Part shown: positions 9,528 to 17,036 of the stretch, in pieces
Numbering within the stretch: position 1 is the first letter of the stretch
How the letters are laid out: every line of letters begins with the position of its first letter
NCBI RefSeq assembly: GCF_003626595.1
Contig: NZ_RBAK01000004.1
Span: forward strand, 124,001 to 188,000
Direction: 5' to 3'
Length of the DNA stretch: 64,000 bases
Source of the DNA: Micromonospora endolithica
GTDB lineage: Bacteria; Actinomycetota; Actinomycetes; Mycobacteriales; Micromonosporaceae
Notes under the pieces: model-generated
The model's input: the letters and a program-made list of their open reading frames with translations, nothing else
Told to the model about the DNA's origin: nothing
Databases searched by the model: none
Made by a program: the position numbers and the translations under genes

Positions 9528-11132
9528 TCAGCCGGTGACGACGACTTCACGGACCAAGACGTCGCTGGCGGGTGTCGTGGGATGGGTGTCGGTCACGCGC
9601 AGGGTGACGAAGTAGCGGCCCGGTTGGGCGTACCGGTGGCCGGGAGTGGCCCCGGTCGCGGTCGTGCCGTCGCCGAAGTTCCATGACCAGGAGGCAACGG
9701 CGCCGTCGGGGTCGGCGGAGCCGCGGGCGTCGAAGGCGACGGTGCGCGGGTCGCCGTTGGTGGGGGTGGCCGTGAACGACGCGGTGGGTGCGGTGTTGCC
9801 GCCCGCTCCGGTGCCGGTACGGAGCATGCGGGTGCGGTAGCGGGTGTAGCTGGGGTAGTCGCCGGCCATCCAGACCACGTCCAGGGCACCGCCGTGGGGC
9901 AGGCCCCATGGGGAGAACGGCCGCATGTTCGGTTCGGTGGAACCGGCGGTGATGGCTTCGGTGCTCCAGTTGGTGCCGCCGTCGGGGGTGGTCCACCGTT
10001 CTATCTCGAAGACCCCGTCGACCTGCCGGGACATGAGCACCACCGACGGGTTGTCGTGGTCGAGGGTGATGCCGCCGGAGTAGTTGGGCTCGGCCGGGTC
10101 ACCGCTGATCGTCCCGCCGGCCGCGGTGAGTTCGCGGTCGAACCAGCCGGTGCCGGTCCAACGGGCGTAGCGGTACCGGTGGTCGGCGTCGGTGGGGAAG
10201 GTGGCGTACGTGATGACCGGGTGGCCGGAGCTGTCGATGGCGATGTCGTGGATCCAGGCCTTGGCGCCGTGCGTCGCGGCGTCGTACACCTTGGTCGCCT
10301 GCGCGGGTGTCACCGCGGTGCCCATCGGTCCGATGCGGGTGCCGTCGGCCCGATAGAGGCTGCCCGCCCGGTAGTACATGTAGTAGATGCTGGTTCTGAG
10401 GTTGCGCGGGTGCGCCTCGGTGAAGGCGAAGTGAATGGTGTCGCGGCCGTTGGCGGCGACCTTGACGTAGGGCCGGTGCCCGGGTACGGAGATCAGCCGG
10501 GTGGCCGTCGTCCACCGGTCGCCGCCGTTGGTGGTGGAGTAGGCCGGGTTGAAGTCCCCGCCGCGCCAGAACAGGTACAACCGGTTGTCCTCCCCGGACA
10601 GTTGTACCGGGTTGGGGTAGGTGTATCCGTGAGTGCCGGCGGTGTTCGTGGGCACCTGCTTGATCGGCTCCCAGGCGGAGACGTCCTCGGACTTCGCCGA
10701 CCGGCGGTAGTACATGGCCGAACCGCCGTGGGCGGACCAGAAGACGACGACCCTCCGGTCGGGGCGGATCACGATGGCCGGGTTGTTGTGGTCGTCGATC
10801 TGGAATCCGGTGGTCACCACCGACGTGGTGCGACGCCCGGTCGCGTGGTCGTACATCGCCACCCGGATCTCGCCGTTGGAGGTGATGAAACCGAGGTAGG
10901 TACGCCGGTGACTGCCGTGGTAATACACCCCACGGGGGTCGGCGAACCAGCACCAGGCACCACTGTCGGCCAGTTCGGTGCGGGGGGCGGAACCGGCCGC
11001 TTGCGCGGCCGAGGGGTCGGCGTCCGCCCCGGCCGGCTGACTGCCCGGACAGCTGACCAGGAGAAGCAGCACCGCCGCGGCGGTGACCAGGAGCCGCCGC
11101 GGCAGCCCCGACGTCTGTCGCGCATCAACCAT
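9528..11132 (-). CDS. Secreted BNR-repeat protein with PKD domain
   Basis: About 534 residues from ATG 11132 (GTG 11141 is also possible). An N-terminal signal with a lipobox-like Cys (LLLLVSCPGS) suggests export, perhaps as a lipoprotein. The body ~55-440 is a beta-propeller of the BNR_4 type (WCWFADPRGVYYHG, IDDHNNPAIVIRPDRRVVVFWS, GGDRWTTATRL, DGGTNWSTEAI), a fold found in polysaccharide lyases and in uncharacterised glycan-binding proteins. A PKD domain closes the protein (~450-534, AFDARGSADPDGAVASWSW, NFGDGTTATG). A LacI-type palindrome lies just upstream. It is likely part of a sugar-induced set with the ThuA protein. Confidence 0.82.
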   Translation of the reverse strand: MVDARQTSGLPRRLLVTAAAVLLLLVSCPGSQPAGADADPSAAQAAGSAPRTELADSGAWCWFADPRGVYYHGSHRRTYLGFITSNGEIRVAMYDHATGRRTTSVVTTGFQIDDHNNPAIVIRPDRRVVVFWSAHGGSAMYYRRSAKSEDVSAWEPIKQVPTNTAGTHGYTYPNPVQLSGEDNRLYLFWRGGDFNPAYSTTNGGDRWTTATRLISVPGHRPYVKVAANGRDTIHFAFTEAHPRNLRTSIYYMYYRAGSLYRADGTRIGPMGTAVTPAQATKVYDAATHGAKAWIHDIAIDSSGHPVITYATFPTDADHRYRYARWTGTGWFDRELTAAGGTISGDPAEPNYSGGITLDHDNPSVVLMSRQVDGVFEIERWTTPDGGTNWSTEAITAGSTEPNMRPFSPWGLPHGGALDVVWMAGDYPSYTRYRTRMLRTGTGAGGNTAPTASFTATPTNGDPRTVAFDARGSADPDGAVASWSWNFGDGTTATGATPGHRYAQPGRYFVTLRVTDTHPTTPASDVLVREVVVTG

Positions 11133-11176
11133 CGCCACCACCGACTCGAGAACTGGCCCCGCCTTCCCATCCCGAT

Positions 11177-11194
11177 CAGGAAAGCGCTTTCCTG
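11177..11194. promoter_or_regulatory. LacI-family operator candidate
   Basis: CAGGAAAGCGCTTTCCTG is a perfect 18-bp palindrome centred on GCGC, the typical shape of operators for LacI/GalR regulators. It lies 45 bp upstream of the BNR-PKD start on the minus strand, where a repressor would block transcription. No lacI-type gene is in the window. Confidence 0.65.
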
Positions 11195-11211
11195 TTGCAG
11201 TTTATCCGCTC

Positions 11212-11230
11212 TGCTTTCCGTAGGGAAGCA
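11212..11230. promoter_or_regulatory. Second dyad near the BNR gene
   Basis: TGCTTTCCgtaGGGAAGCA: 8-bp arms with one mismatch and a 3-bp centre, 17 bp beyond the LacI-type palindrome and with similar CTTTCC/GGAAAG half-sites. It may be an auxiliary site for the same regulator. Confidence 0.35.
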
Positions 11231-11363
11231 TCGATGTCTGGCGCCGTTCAGCAGAGCGGCAGGGGGAGGCATGTCCGCAGGGCTGCGGGCCCGCACCACT
11301 TGCGTGCCGAACCTGCCCGCAACCGCATGCGTGGTACACAGGCACGGCCGCAGCTGCCGACCG

Positions 11364-12329
11364 TTACTTGGTCACCACCTGTCCTGCCGGCTCGGCACTG
11401 GACAGCAGCGCATCCTGAGCCTCTCGCCAGGCGGGGTCGCCCGGGATCAGCTGCGTCCGCAGGTACCCGCCGGTGAGGCGGGCCACCGCCTCGACGCGTG
11501 CCGGGTTCTCGTCGGAGGTCTCGGCGGCGTCGAACCCCGAAATCCCCCCGAGCATGTGCTCTGCGCCGTAGACGGTGAGAAGGGTCTTGGGTGCCGGTGC
11601 GAGCCGGTACGGGTCGGTGTGCCACGGCGAGCCGAGCACGGTGAGGTGCGGTGAAGGGTCGTTGTCGCCCGCCACCACGAGGGCGGGGGCGGTCATGGTG
11701 GAGAAGTCGGTGGTCAGGAGGAAGGGATAGTGCCGGGCGGCCGTGGCGCTGAGCGCCTCGCCTCCGCGGCCCGGGGCGGCGAGCAGGGCGCCGGTGATGA
11801 TGCGCAGGTCGCGAACGTCCACCGTCTCGCCGGTGCTCGGGTGGTTGAACCGGGCGCCGAGCAGCAGGCTGGCCGTGTGTCCACCCATGGAGTGCCCGAC
11901 GACGGCCACCTTGCCGTGGTCGATCCGGCCGGCGATCTGCGGGACAGCGGCTTCCAGCTTGGCGAGGGCGTCCAGGATGCGAGTCATGTCCAACGCGCGT
12001 TCACGCCAGAACAACGGCGCTTCCGGATGGTCCCTGAGGCCTGGGTGCCCTTTCAGGGTGGCCGAACTCAGGTGGGTGGGTTGCACGACCACGAAGCCCC
12101 GGGCGGCGAAGTGCTGGACGAGCGGGAGGTAACCGTGGAGCGAGGACAGGTTGTTCGACGGTCCCTGCCCGTGCGACATCAGCAGTAACGGCAAGTCATG
12201 ACCGGTGGCCGGCGCCGTCACACGCACCTGTAGGTCGACGGGTCGCCCCGGTGCGGGCAGGACAACGGGACTGACGGAAACCACGACCGCCGGGGCGGTC
12301 GACGAGCCGGTAATCGAGTTGGGCGTCAT
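11364..12329 (-). CDS. Alpha/beta hydrolase, chlorophyllase/PET-hydrolase-like
   Basis: 321 residues with no signal peptide, so probably cytoplasmic. The catalytic triad can be proposed from motifs: Ser147 in VVGHSMGGH, Asp221 or Asp223 in VVAGDNDPS, His257 in YGAEHMLGG. The oxyanion segment is LLLMSHGQG. This matches the dienelactone-hydrolase/chlorophyllase-like branch of esterases. The preferred ester is unknown. It is divergent from the ABC exporter at 12767 across a 437-bp region rich in dyads. Confidence 0.82.
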   Translation of the reverse strand: MTPNSITGSSTAPAVVVSVSPVVLPAPGRPVDLQVRVTAPATGHDLPLLLMSHGQGPSNNLSSLHGYLPLVQHFAARGFVVVQPTHLSSATLKGHPGLRDHPEAPLFWRERALDMTRILDALAKLEAAVPQIAGRIDHGKVAVVGHSMGGHTASLLLGARFNHPSTGETVDVRDLRIITGALLAAPGRGGEALSATAARHYPFLLTTDFSTMTAPALVVAGDNDPSPHLTVLGSPWHTDPYRLAPAPKTLLTVYGAEHMLGGISGFDAAETSDENPARVEAVARLTGGYLRTQLIPGDPAWREAQDALLSSAEPAGQVVTK

Positions 12330-12500
12330 GTGGAGCTACTTTCTGTGCGTGCCGGGCCGTGGGTCGGACCGAGCGCGGTGAGCCCGGGCGGGTGGCCGGA
12401 CGCTCGCTCGTTGCGGCGCGTGTCCGGCACTGGCTCTGTGGGTGGCTCTCCGGCTCAGGCGGCCGGTCGGCGGCGCCGGGCCGCGTCGAGCAGGGCGGGC

Positions 12501-12542
12501 GGAGTGTCGGGACGGCAGTCAGGAGTGTCGGAACGACAGTCA
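12501..12542. repeat. 21-bp tandem repeat, two copies
   Basis: Copies at 12501-12521 and 12522-12542 match at 19 of 21 bases (GGAGTGTCGGxACGxCAGTCA). The second copy contains the dyad TGTCG-GAA-CGACA. The two-turn phasing suggests a tandem regulator site for the divergent hydrolase or exporter genes. Confidence 0.55.
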
Positions 12543-12582
12543 GGGGCGTCCCGGGCAGCGTCCTGAGCCTGGCACAATGAAG

Positions 12583-12623
12583 TGGAGCATGGTTCCAATT
12601 CAGGATACGGAACGCTGCTCCGT
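12583..12623. promoter_or_regulatory. Pair of TetR-type dyads upstream of ABC exporter
   Basis: TGGAGCATGGTTCCA (12583-12597) and CGGAACGCTGCTCCG (12608-12622) are 15-bp dyads whose centres are 25 bp apart. Both fit YGGARC-N3-GYTCCR, as do the two dyads next to tetR at 16921-16964. On the reverse strand the second site reads AAACGGAGCAGCGTTCCGTA, close to AAACGGAACGCCGTTCCGTA at 16919-16938. The sharing suggests that the TetR regulator at 16302 also controls this exporter. Confidence 0.65.
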
Positions 12624-12683
12624 TTGGCCAGGTGGGTGGATGTGACGGGTAGCACGAACGTCCGCCGAGCTGAAGGTTGCCAG

Positions 12684-12699
12684 TGGTACCCGGGTACCA
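12684..12699. promoter_or_regulatory. Perfect 16-bp palindrome before ABC exporter
   Basis: TGGTACCCGGGTACCA is a perfect palindrome 68 bp before the exporter start. A further GGTACC copy lies at 12725-12730. It could be an operator for the two-component regulator at 15584 or another factor. Confidence 0.4.
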
Positions 12700-12766
12700 G
12701 CGGCGGCCGGGAAGTGTCGACCGCGGTACCACGATCCGTGCAATGCGCCTCCCTAGCGTGGTGAGC

Positions 12767-13663
12767 ATGATTGAGGTACGCGAAGTAACCAAGCGATACG
12801 GTGCGAAGACGGTCGTCGACCGCCTGTCGTTCACCGCGAAGCCCGGACAGGTCACCGGCTTCCTCGGCCCCAACGGCGCCGGCAAGTCGACGACCATGCG
12901 GATGATCGTCGGCCTCGACGCGCCGAGTTCCGGCGACGTGCTGGTCAACGGAAAGCCGTACGCGTCGTCGAAGGCGCCGCTGCGCGAGATCGGCGTGCTG
13001 CTCGAGGCCAAGGCCGCGCACCCCGGCCGGACGGCGGTCAGCCACCTCCTGTCCCTGGCCCGTACGCACGGCATCCCGCGCTCTCGCGTGGACGAGGTGC
13101 TCGACCTGGCCGGGCTCTCGGCCGTCGCCCACAAGCGGGTCGGCGCGTTCTCCCTCGGGATGGGCCAGCGGCTCGGCATCGCCGCCGCCCTGCTCGGTGA
13201 CCCGGCCGTGGTGATGCTTGACGAGCCGGTCAACGGACTCGACCCCGAGGGGGTCCTCTGGGTGCGTAAGCTGCTCACCGGCCTGGCCGCCGAGGGCCGC
13301 ACCGTGATGTTGTCCTCGCACCTGATGAGCGAGGTCTCGCTGATCGCGGATCACCTGGTCATCGTGGGCCGGGGCAGACTGCTGGCCGACACCACCGTGG
13401 CCGACCTCGTGACCGCCGAGGGCGTCCGGGTCGTCACTCCCGCCCCCGACGCGCTACGCACGACGATTGCCGGCCCGGGTGTCACGGTCACCTCGACCGG
13501 CGCCGAGGAACTGCTCGTCGCCGGCGCCTCCGCCCGCGTGATCGGGCTGGCCGCAGCCGCTCGCGGCATCCCACTGTTCGAACTCACCCCGCAGAACGCC
13601 TCGCTCGAAGAGGCGTTCATGGACCTGACCCGCGACGCTGTCGAATACGAGGCCTCCCGATGA
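12767..13663 (+). CDS. ABC-2 type exporter, ATP-binding subunit
   Basis: 299 residues from ATG 12767 (MIEVREVTKRYG). The frame runs upstream to 12677, but that stretch overlaps the operator palindrome. Walker A GPNGAGKST, signature SLGMGQRLGIA, Walker B VVMLDEPVNGLDPEG and the H-loop LSSHLMSE are all present. The C-terminal ~80 residues are the extension seen in DrrA/BcrA-type subunits of drug or lantibiotic exporters. Its last codons overlap the permease ATG (ATGA). It heads an operon with the permease and a two-component system. Confidence 0.93.
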   Translation: MIEVREVTKRYGAKTVVDRLSFTAKPGQVTGFLGPNGAGKSTTMRMIVGLDAPSSGDVLVNGKPYASSKAPLREIGVLLEAKAAHPGRTAVSHLLSLARTHGIPRSRVDEVLDLAGLSAVAHKRVGAFSLGMGQRLGIAAALLGDPAVVMLDEPVNGLDPEGVLWVRKLLTGLAAEGRTVMLSSHLMSEVSLIADHLVIVGRGRLLADTTVADLVTAEGVRVVTPAPDALRTTIAGPGVTVTSTGAEELLVAGASARVIGLAAAARGIPLFELTPQNASLEEAFMDLTRDAVEYEASR

Positions 13664-14409
13664 AGATCACCCCTGGTGGCGTGGTTGCCGCCGAATGGAC
13701 CAAGTTCTCCTCGCTGCGCTCCACCTGGATCACGACCGGCATCTCCGCCTTCCTCCTGGTCGCCTTCGGCATGATCGCTTCGGCTTCCTTCTCGGGCGAC
13801 GGCCTGAACTCGATCGACCTGGCTCTGTCCGGCAGCACCCTGGCCGCCCTGTCCGTGGGCGTACTCGGCGCGCTGCTGGGCGCCGGCGAATACACCACCG
13901 GCATGATCCGGGCGACCCTCGCCGCGGTGCCGCGCCGGTTGCCGGTGCTGTGGTCGAAGAGCCTCGTGGCGGGGGCGGCCGCCTTCGTCACGATGACCGC
14001 CGGCGCCTTCGCCGCCTTCGCAGCGGGGTCGGCCGTGCTCAACGACAAGGTCGGCAGCCTGGGCCTCGGCGACGACGGGGTACTGCGGGCCCTGTTCGGC
14101 GCCGGCCTCTATCTGGGCCTGGTCGCGGTGCTCGGCGTCGCGCTCGGCATGCTCGTCCGCTCCAGCGCCGGCGCGATCGCGATCCTGGCCGGCCTGCTGC
14201 TGATCGTGCCCGGTCTGGCCGCGCTGCTGCCGGACTCGATCTCCGAGGCCATCACCCCGTACCTGCCGAGTAACGCCGGCAGTGCCGTGATGGCGCTGAC
14301 CCAGGGGGACGGCACCCTGGCGCCATGGGCCGGTCTCGCGGTCCTCGCCGGGTATGTGGTCGTGGCGCTCGCGGCGGCGGCGTATCGGCTCAAGACGACC
14401 GACGCGTAA
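13660..14409 (+). CDS. ABC-2 type exporter, permease subunit
   Basis: 249 residues with six hydrophobic segments: after SLRSTWITTGISAFLLVAFG, around GSTLAALSVGVLGALLGAG, VAGAAAFVTMTAGAFAAFA, LYLGLVAVLGVALGMLV, GAIAILAGLLLIVPG and LAVLAGYVVVALAAAA. This is the ABC-2 topology. It overlaps the ATPase gene by 4 nt, so the two form one exporter. Likely cargo is a drug, peptide or lipid; the sequence does not say which. Confidence 0.9.
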   Translation: MKITPGGVVAAEWTKFSSLRSTWITTGISAFLLVAFGMIASASFSGDGLNSIDLALSGSTLAALSVGVLGALLGAGEYTTGMIRATLAAVPRRLPVLWSKSLVAGAAAFVTMTAGAFAAFAAGSAVLNDKVGSLGLGDDGVLRALFGAGLYLGLVAVLGVALGMLVRSSAGAIAILAGLLLIVPGLAALLPDSISEAITPYLPSNAGSAVMALTQGDGTLAPWAGLAVLAGYVVVALAAAAYRLKTTDA

Positions 14410-14432
14410 GCGTGCGAGGGGAGAATCGGTTG

Positions 14433-15587
14433 ATGAGCACGCAGGGAGGGCTGGTGGACCGGCAGGCGCGGTGGCGGGCCTTCGACCGGCGCCGCCCGTG
14501 GGTCATGGACACCCTGGTGGCCGTACCGATCGTGCTCTTCAGCATCCCCAACATCATCGAAGATCCCCTGTCGGCGACGATCGCGACCCTGGTCTTGCTG
14601 CCGCCGCTGTACTGGCGGCGGCGGTACCCGTTCCCGGCGTTCCTGGTCACCGCGGCCACCGAGGTGATCCAGGGACTGCTGGGCGTCGGCGTCGGCGCCG
14701 GGGTGATCCTGCTCGTGATGCTGTACGGGGTGGCCTCCCGTGGTTCGTGGCGGGCGCTGGCCTGGGCCTCCGGGATCACCCTCGCGCTGCTGGTCGCCGA
14801 GATCTACCTGTTCGACCCGGCGCCGGAGAACCGCATGATCACGCTGCTCCTGGTGATCGGCATGTCGGGAGCCGCGGTCGCATCGGGCGTCGCGGTGCGC
14901 ACCCGCCGGGCGTACCTCATCGCCCTCGAGGACCGCGCCGCCCGCCTGGAAGTCGAGCGGGATCAGCGGGCCCGCCTCGCCGTCGCCGAGGAGCGAGCCC
15001 GGGTGGCCCGCGAGATGCACGACATCGTCGGCCATCACGTCTCGGTCATCGTGGGCCTGGCCGACGGCGGCGCCGCGCTCGCCACCGCGCGGGCCGAGCA
15101 GACCGCCGAACCACTCAGGTTGATCGGTGACACCGGCCGGCAGGCGCTGTCCGAGTTGCGCCGGGTGCTGGGCGTGCTGCGCGATTCAGACGCCGATCCG
15201 CAGCTGAGCCCGCAGCCCGGCATCGACGATCTCAACCGGCTGCTGCCGAGCGTGCGGGCGGCCGGACTGCCGGTCACCTACTCCACATCGGGCGAGCTGC
15301 ACACCCTCGGCCGGGGCGTGCAGCTCGCGGTCTACCGCATCGTTCAGGAAGCTCTCACCAACACCCTCAAACACGCGGGACGCGGCGCGTCCGCGACCGT
15401 CACTCTCGCTGCCTGCGACGGAGAGGTACGGGTACGCGTTCAGGACAACGGCCGTGCCGTACCGGCTCCGCCACGCCACGGCCTGCTCGGCATCCGCGAA
15501 CGCGCCGCCATGTACAGCGGGGTGGTGACCGCCGGCCCGGCCCAGCGGGGCTGGCTCGTCGACGTCGTCCTCAAGGAGCCCTCATGA
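14433..15587 (+). CDS. Membrane sensor histidine kinase (HisKA_3 type)
   Basis: 384 residues. ATG 14433 is preceded by GGGGAG; the frame upstream of it is inside the permease gene. Four to five membrane segments (residues ~25-160) have little outside the membrane, as in intramembrane-sensing kinases. The phosphoacceptor block ERARVAREMHDIVGHHVSV and the N-box IVQEALTNTLKHAG are clear. It overlaps its response regulator by 4 nt and follows the exporter by 23 bp, so it probably senses the exported or membrane-damaging compound. Confidence 0.92.
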   Translation: MSTQGGLVDRQARWRAFDRRRPWVMDTLVAVPIVLFSIPNIIEDPLSATIATLVLLPPLYWRRRYPFPAFLVTAATEVIQGLLGVGVGAGVILLVMLYGVASRGSWRALAWASGITLALLVAEIYLFDPAPENRMITLLLVIGMSGAAVASGVAVRTRRAYLIALEDRAARLEVERDQRARLAVAEERARVAREMHDIVGHHVSVIVGLADGGAALATARAEQTAEPLRLIGDTGRQALSELRRVLGVLRDSDADPQLSPQPGIDDLNRLLPSVRAAGLPVTYSTSGELHTLGRGVQLAVYRIVQEALTNTLKHAGRGASATVTLAACDGEVRVRVQDNGRAVPAPPRHGLLGIRERAAMYSGVVTAGPAQRGWLVDVVLKEPS

Positions 15588-16240
15588 TCACCGTCCTGAT
15601 CGCCGACGACCAGCAGTTGCAACGAATGGGCTTCAGGATGCTGCTCGACGGCACCCCCGACATCACCGTGGTGAGCGAGGCCGCCACCGGCGCCGAGGCG
15701 GTGCGGAAAGTCGAGCAGACCCGGCCCGATGTGATGCTGATGGACGTGCGCATGCCCGGCATGGACGGCATTGAGGCCGCCCGGCGCATCACCGCGGCCG
15801 GCTCACGCACCCGTGTGCTGATCCTGACCACATTCGACCTGGACGAATACGTCTACGCCGGACTGCGCGCCGGAGCCAGCGGCTTCCTGCTCAAAGACGT
15901 CCGCCCCGAGGAACTGATCGCCGGTATCCGCGCCGTCGCGAGCGGAGACTCGGTGGTGGCGCCCAGCCTGACCCGCAAGCTGATGGACGCCTACCTCCAG
16001 CATCCGGAACCGACCACACATGCCGACCCCCGCCTGACCACACTGAGTGAGCGAGAGCGAGAGGTCCTCGAAGCGATCGGCCAGGGCGCCACCAACACCG
16101 AGATCGCCGAACGCTTCACCCTCACCGAATCCACGGTGAAAAAGCATGTCGGACGCGTCCTGGCCAAGATCGGAGCGCGAGACCGGATCCAGGCGGTCAT
16201 CTTCGCGTACGACAACGGCCTGGTCGAACCGCGTGCCTGA
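15584..16240 (+). CDS. NarL/LuxR-type response regulator
   Basis: 218 residues. Receiver with D54 in MLMDVRMPG and a LuxR HTH at ~150-210 (LSEREREVLEAIGQGATNTE, ESTVKKHVGRVLAKIG). It is very similar in layout to the regulator at 659-1327. Translationally coupled to the kinase through an ATGA overlap. Likely targets are the upstream exporter genes. Confidence 0.93.
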   Translation: MITVLIADDQQLQRMGFRMLLDGTPDITVVSEAATGAEAVRKVEQTRPDVMLMDVRMPGMDGIEAARRITAAGSRTRVLILTTFDLDEYVYAGLRAGASGFLLKDVRPEELIAGIRAVASGDSVVAPSLTRKLMDAYLQHPEPTTHADPRLTTLSEREREVLEAIGQGATNTEIAERFTLTESTVKKHVGRVLAKIGARDRIQAVIFAYDNGLVEPRA

Positions 16241-16251
16241 GCACCTACTGT

Positions 16252-16275
16252 CGGGCCCATTCGTGGTCGGGCCCG
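16252..16275. terminator. Hairpin between convergent genes
   Basis: CGGGCCC (16252-16258) and GGGCCCG (16269-16275) form a 7-bp GC stem with a 10-nt loop, 11 bp after the response-regulator stop and before the convergent tetR stop. There is no U-tract, as is common in actinomycetes. Confidence 0.5.
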
Positions 16276-16301
16276 CCGCCGACCCCTGAACTCGCCCCTG
16301 G

Positions 16302-16889
16302 CTAGCGGACGCGAAGCCCGGCGACGAGGAGGTCGACCAGGCGGCGTGCGTCGTAACGGGGATCGTTGCCCGCGCCGATGCAGAGATTGCCGACGCCACG
16401 CAGCAGTCCGTAGGCGTTCGTGTCGGGGCGGATCTCGCCGGCGGCGACGGCGGCGTCGAGGATCTGGTCGCAGACCGGGACGAGCCGGTCGAGGAAGTAG
16501 GCGTGCAGGGTCTGGAAGGCGGCGGCGTCGGACTGTAGCGCTGCGGCGAGACCGTGCTTGGTGACCAGGAAGTCGACGAAGAGGTCGATCCACCGCGCCA
16601 GGGCGGCGTACGGCGTGTCGCTGTCGGCCAGAAGGGCCGGTCCCGCCTCCGCGCACGCCTCGATCTGGTGCCGGTAGACGGCGACGATGAGGTCGGCCCG
16701 GGTGGGGAAGTGGCGGTAGATCGTCCCCACGCCGACGCCCGCCCGTACGGCGATGTCCCGCACGGGGACGTCGACGCCGGAGGTGACGAACGCCGCGGCG
16801 GCGGCGTCGAGCAGGGCCCTCTCGTTGCGCCGGGCGTCGGCCCGCTTGCGCGGGACCGGTTGCTCCGAGCCGCTGTCGAAGTCGGCCAC
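16302..16889 (-). CDS. TetR-family repressor
   Basis: 195 residues from GTG 16889 with GGAGG 9 bp upstream. N-terminal TetR HTH ~16-62 (RRNERALLDAAAAAF, VPVRDIAVRAGVGVGTIYRHF). The C-terminal helical ligand domain includes the SBP-like segment PYAALARWIDLFVDFLVTKHG. It is divergent from the aldo-keto reductase gene. Two 15-bp dyads in the shared region, one of them a perfect palindrome, are likely its operators. The same motif lies before the ABC exporter at 12767. Ligand unknown. Confidence 0.9.
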   Translation of the reverse strand: MADFDSGSEQPVPRKRADARRNERALLDAAAAAFVTSGVDVPVRDIAVRAGVGVGTIYRHFPTRADLIVAVYRHQIEACAEAGPALLADSDTPYAALARWIDLFVDFLVTKHGLAAALQSDAAAFQTLHAYFLDRLVPVCDQILDAAVAAGEIRPDTNAYGLLRGVGNLCIGAGNDPRYDARRLVDLLVAGLRVR

Positions 16890-16920
16890 GTCGCGTTACC
16901 TCCGTCACTCCACTTGGCAA

Positions 16921-16964
16921 ACGGAACGCCGTTCCGTATGTTTGTTTATCGGAACAGCGCTCCG
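16921..16964. promoter_or_regulatory. TetR operator pair (tetR / aldo-keto reductase)
   Basis: ACGGAACGCCGTTCCGT (16921-16937) is a perfect 8-1-8 palindrome. CGGAACAGCGCTCCG (16950-16964) is a second dyad with its centre 28 bp away. Both lie in the 147-bp divergent region, 32-75 bp before the tetR start, in an AT-richer patch. This is the standard position for TetR autoregulation. Confidence 0.75.
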
Positions 16965-17036
16965 CTTGCTCAGCATACTGACCGGACGGGCCACCACCAA
17001 ACCGTGCACCGCCGGACGTCTGTAGGGAGAACACTC

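Larger units (their letters stand above)
12330..12766. promoter_or_regulatory. 437-bp divergent regulatory region, no gene
   Basis: This gap separates the minus-strand hydrolase from the plus-strand ABC exporter. It holds a 21-bp tandem repeat (12501-12542), two TetR-type dyads (12583-12623) and a perfect 16-bp palindrome (12684-12699), listed separately. Short frames here (12330-12580) have no ribosome sites or recognisable protein, so I call no gene. Confidence 0.6.
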
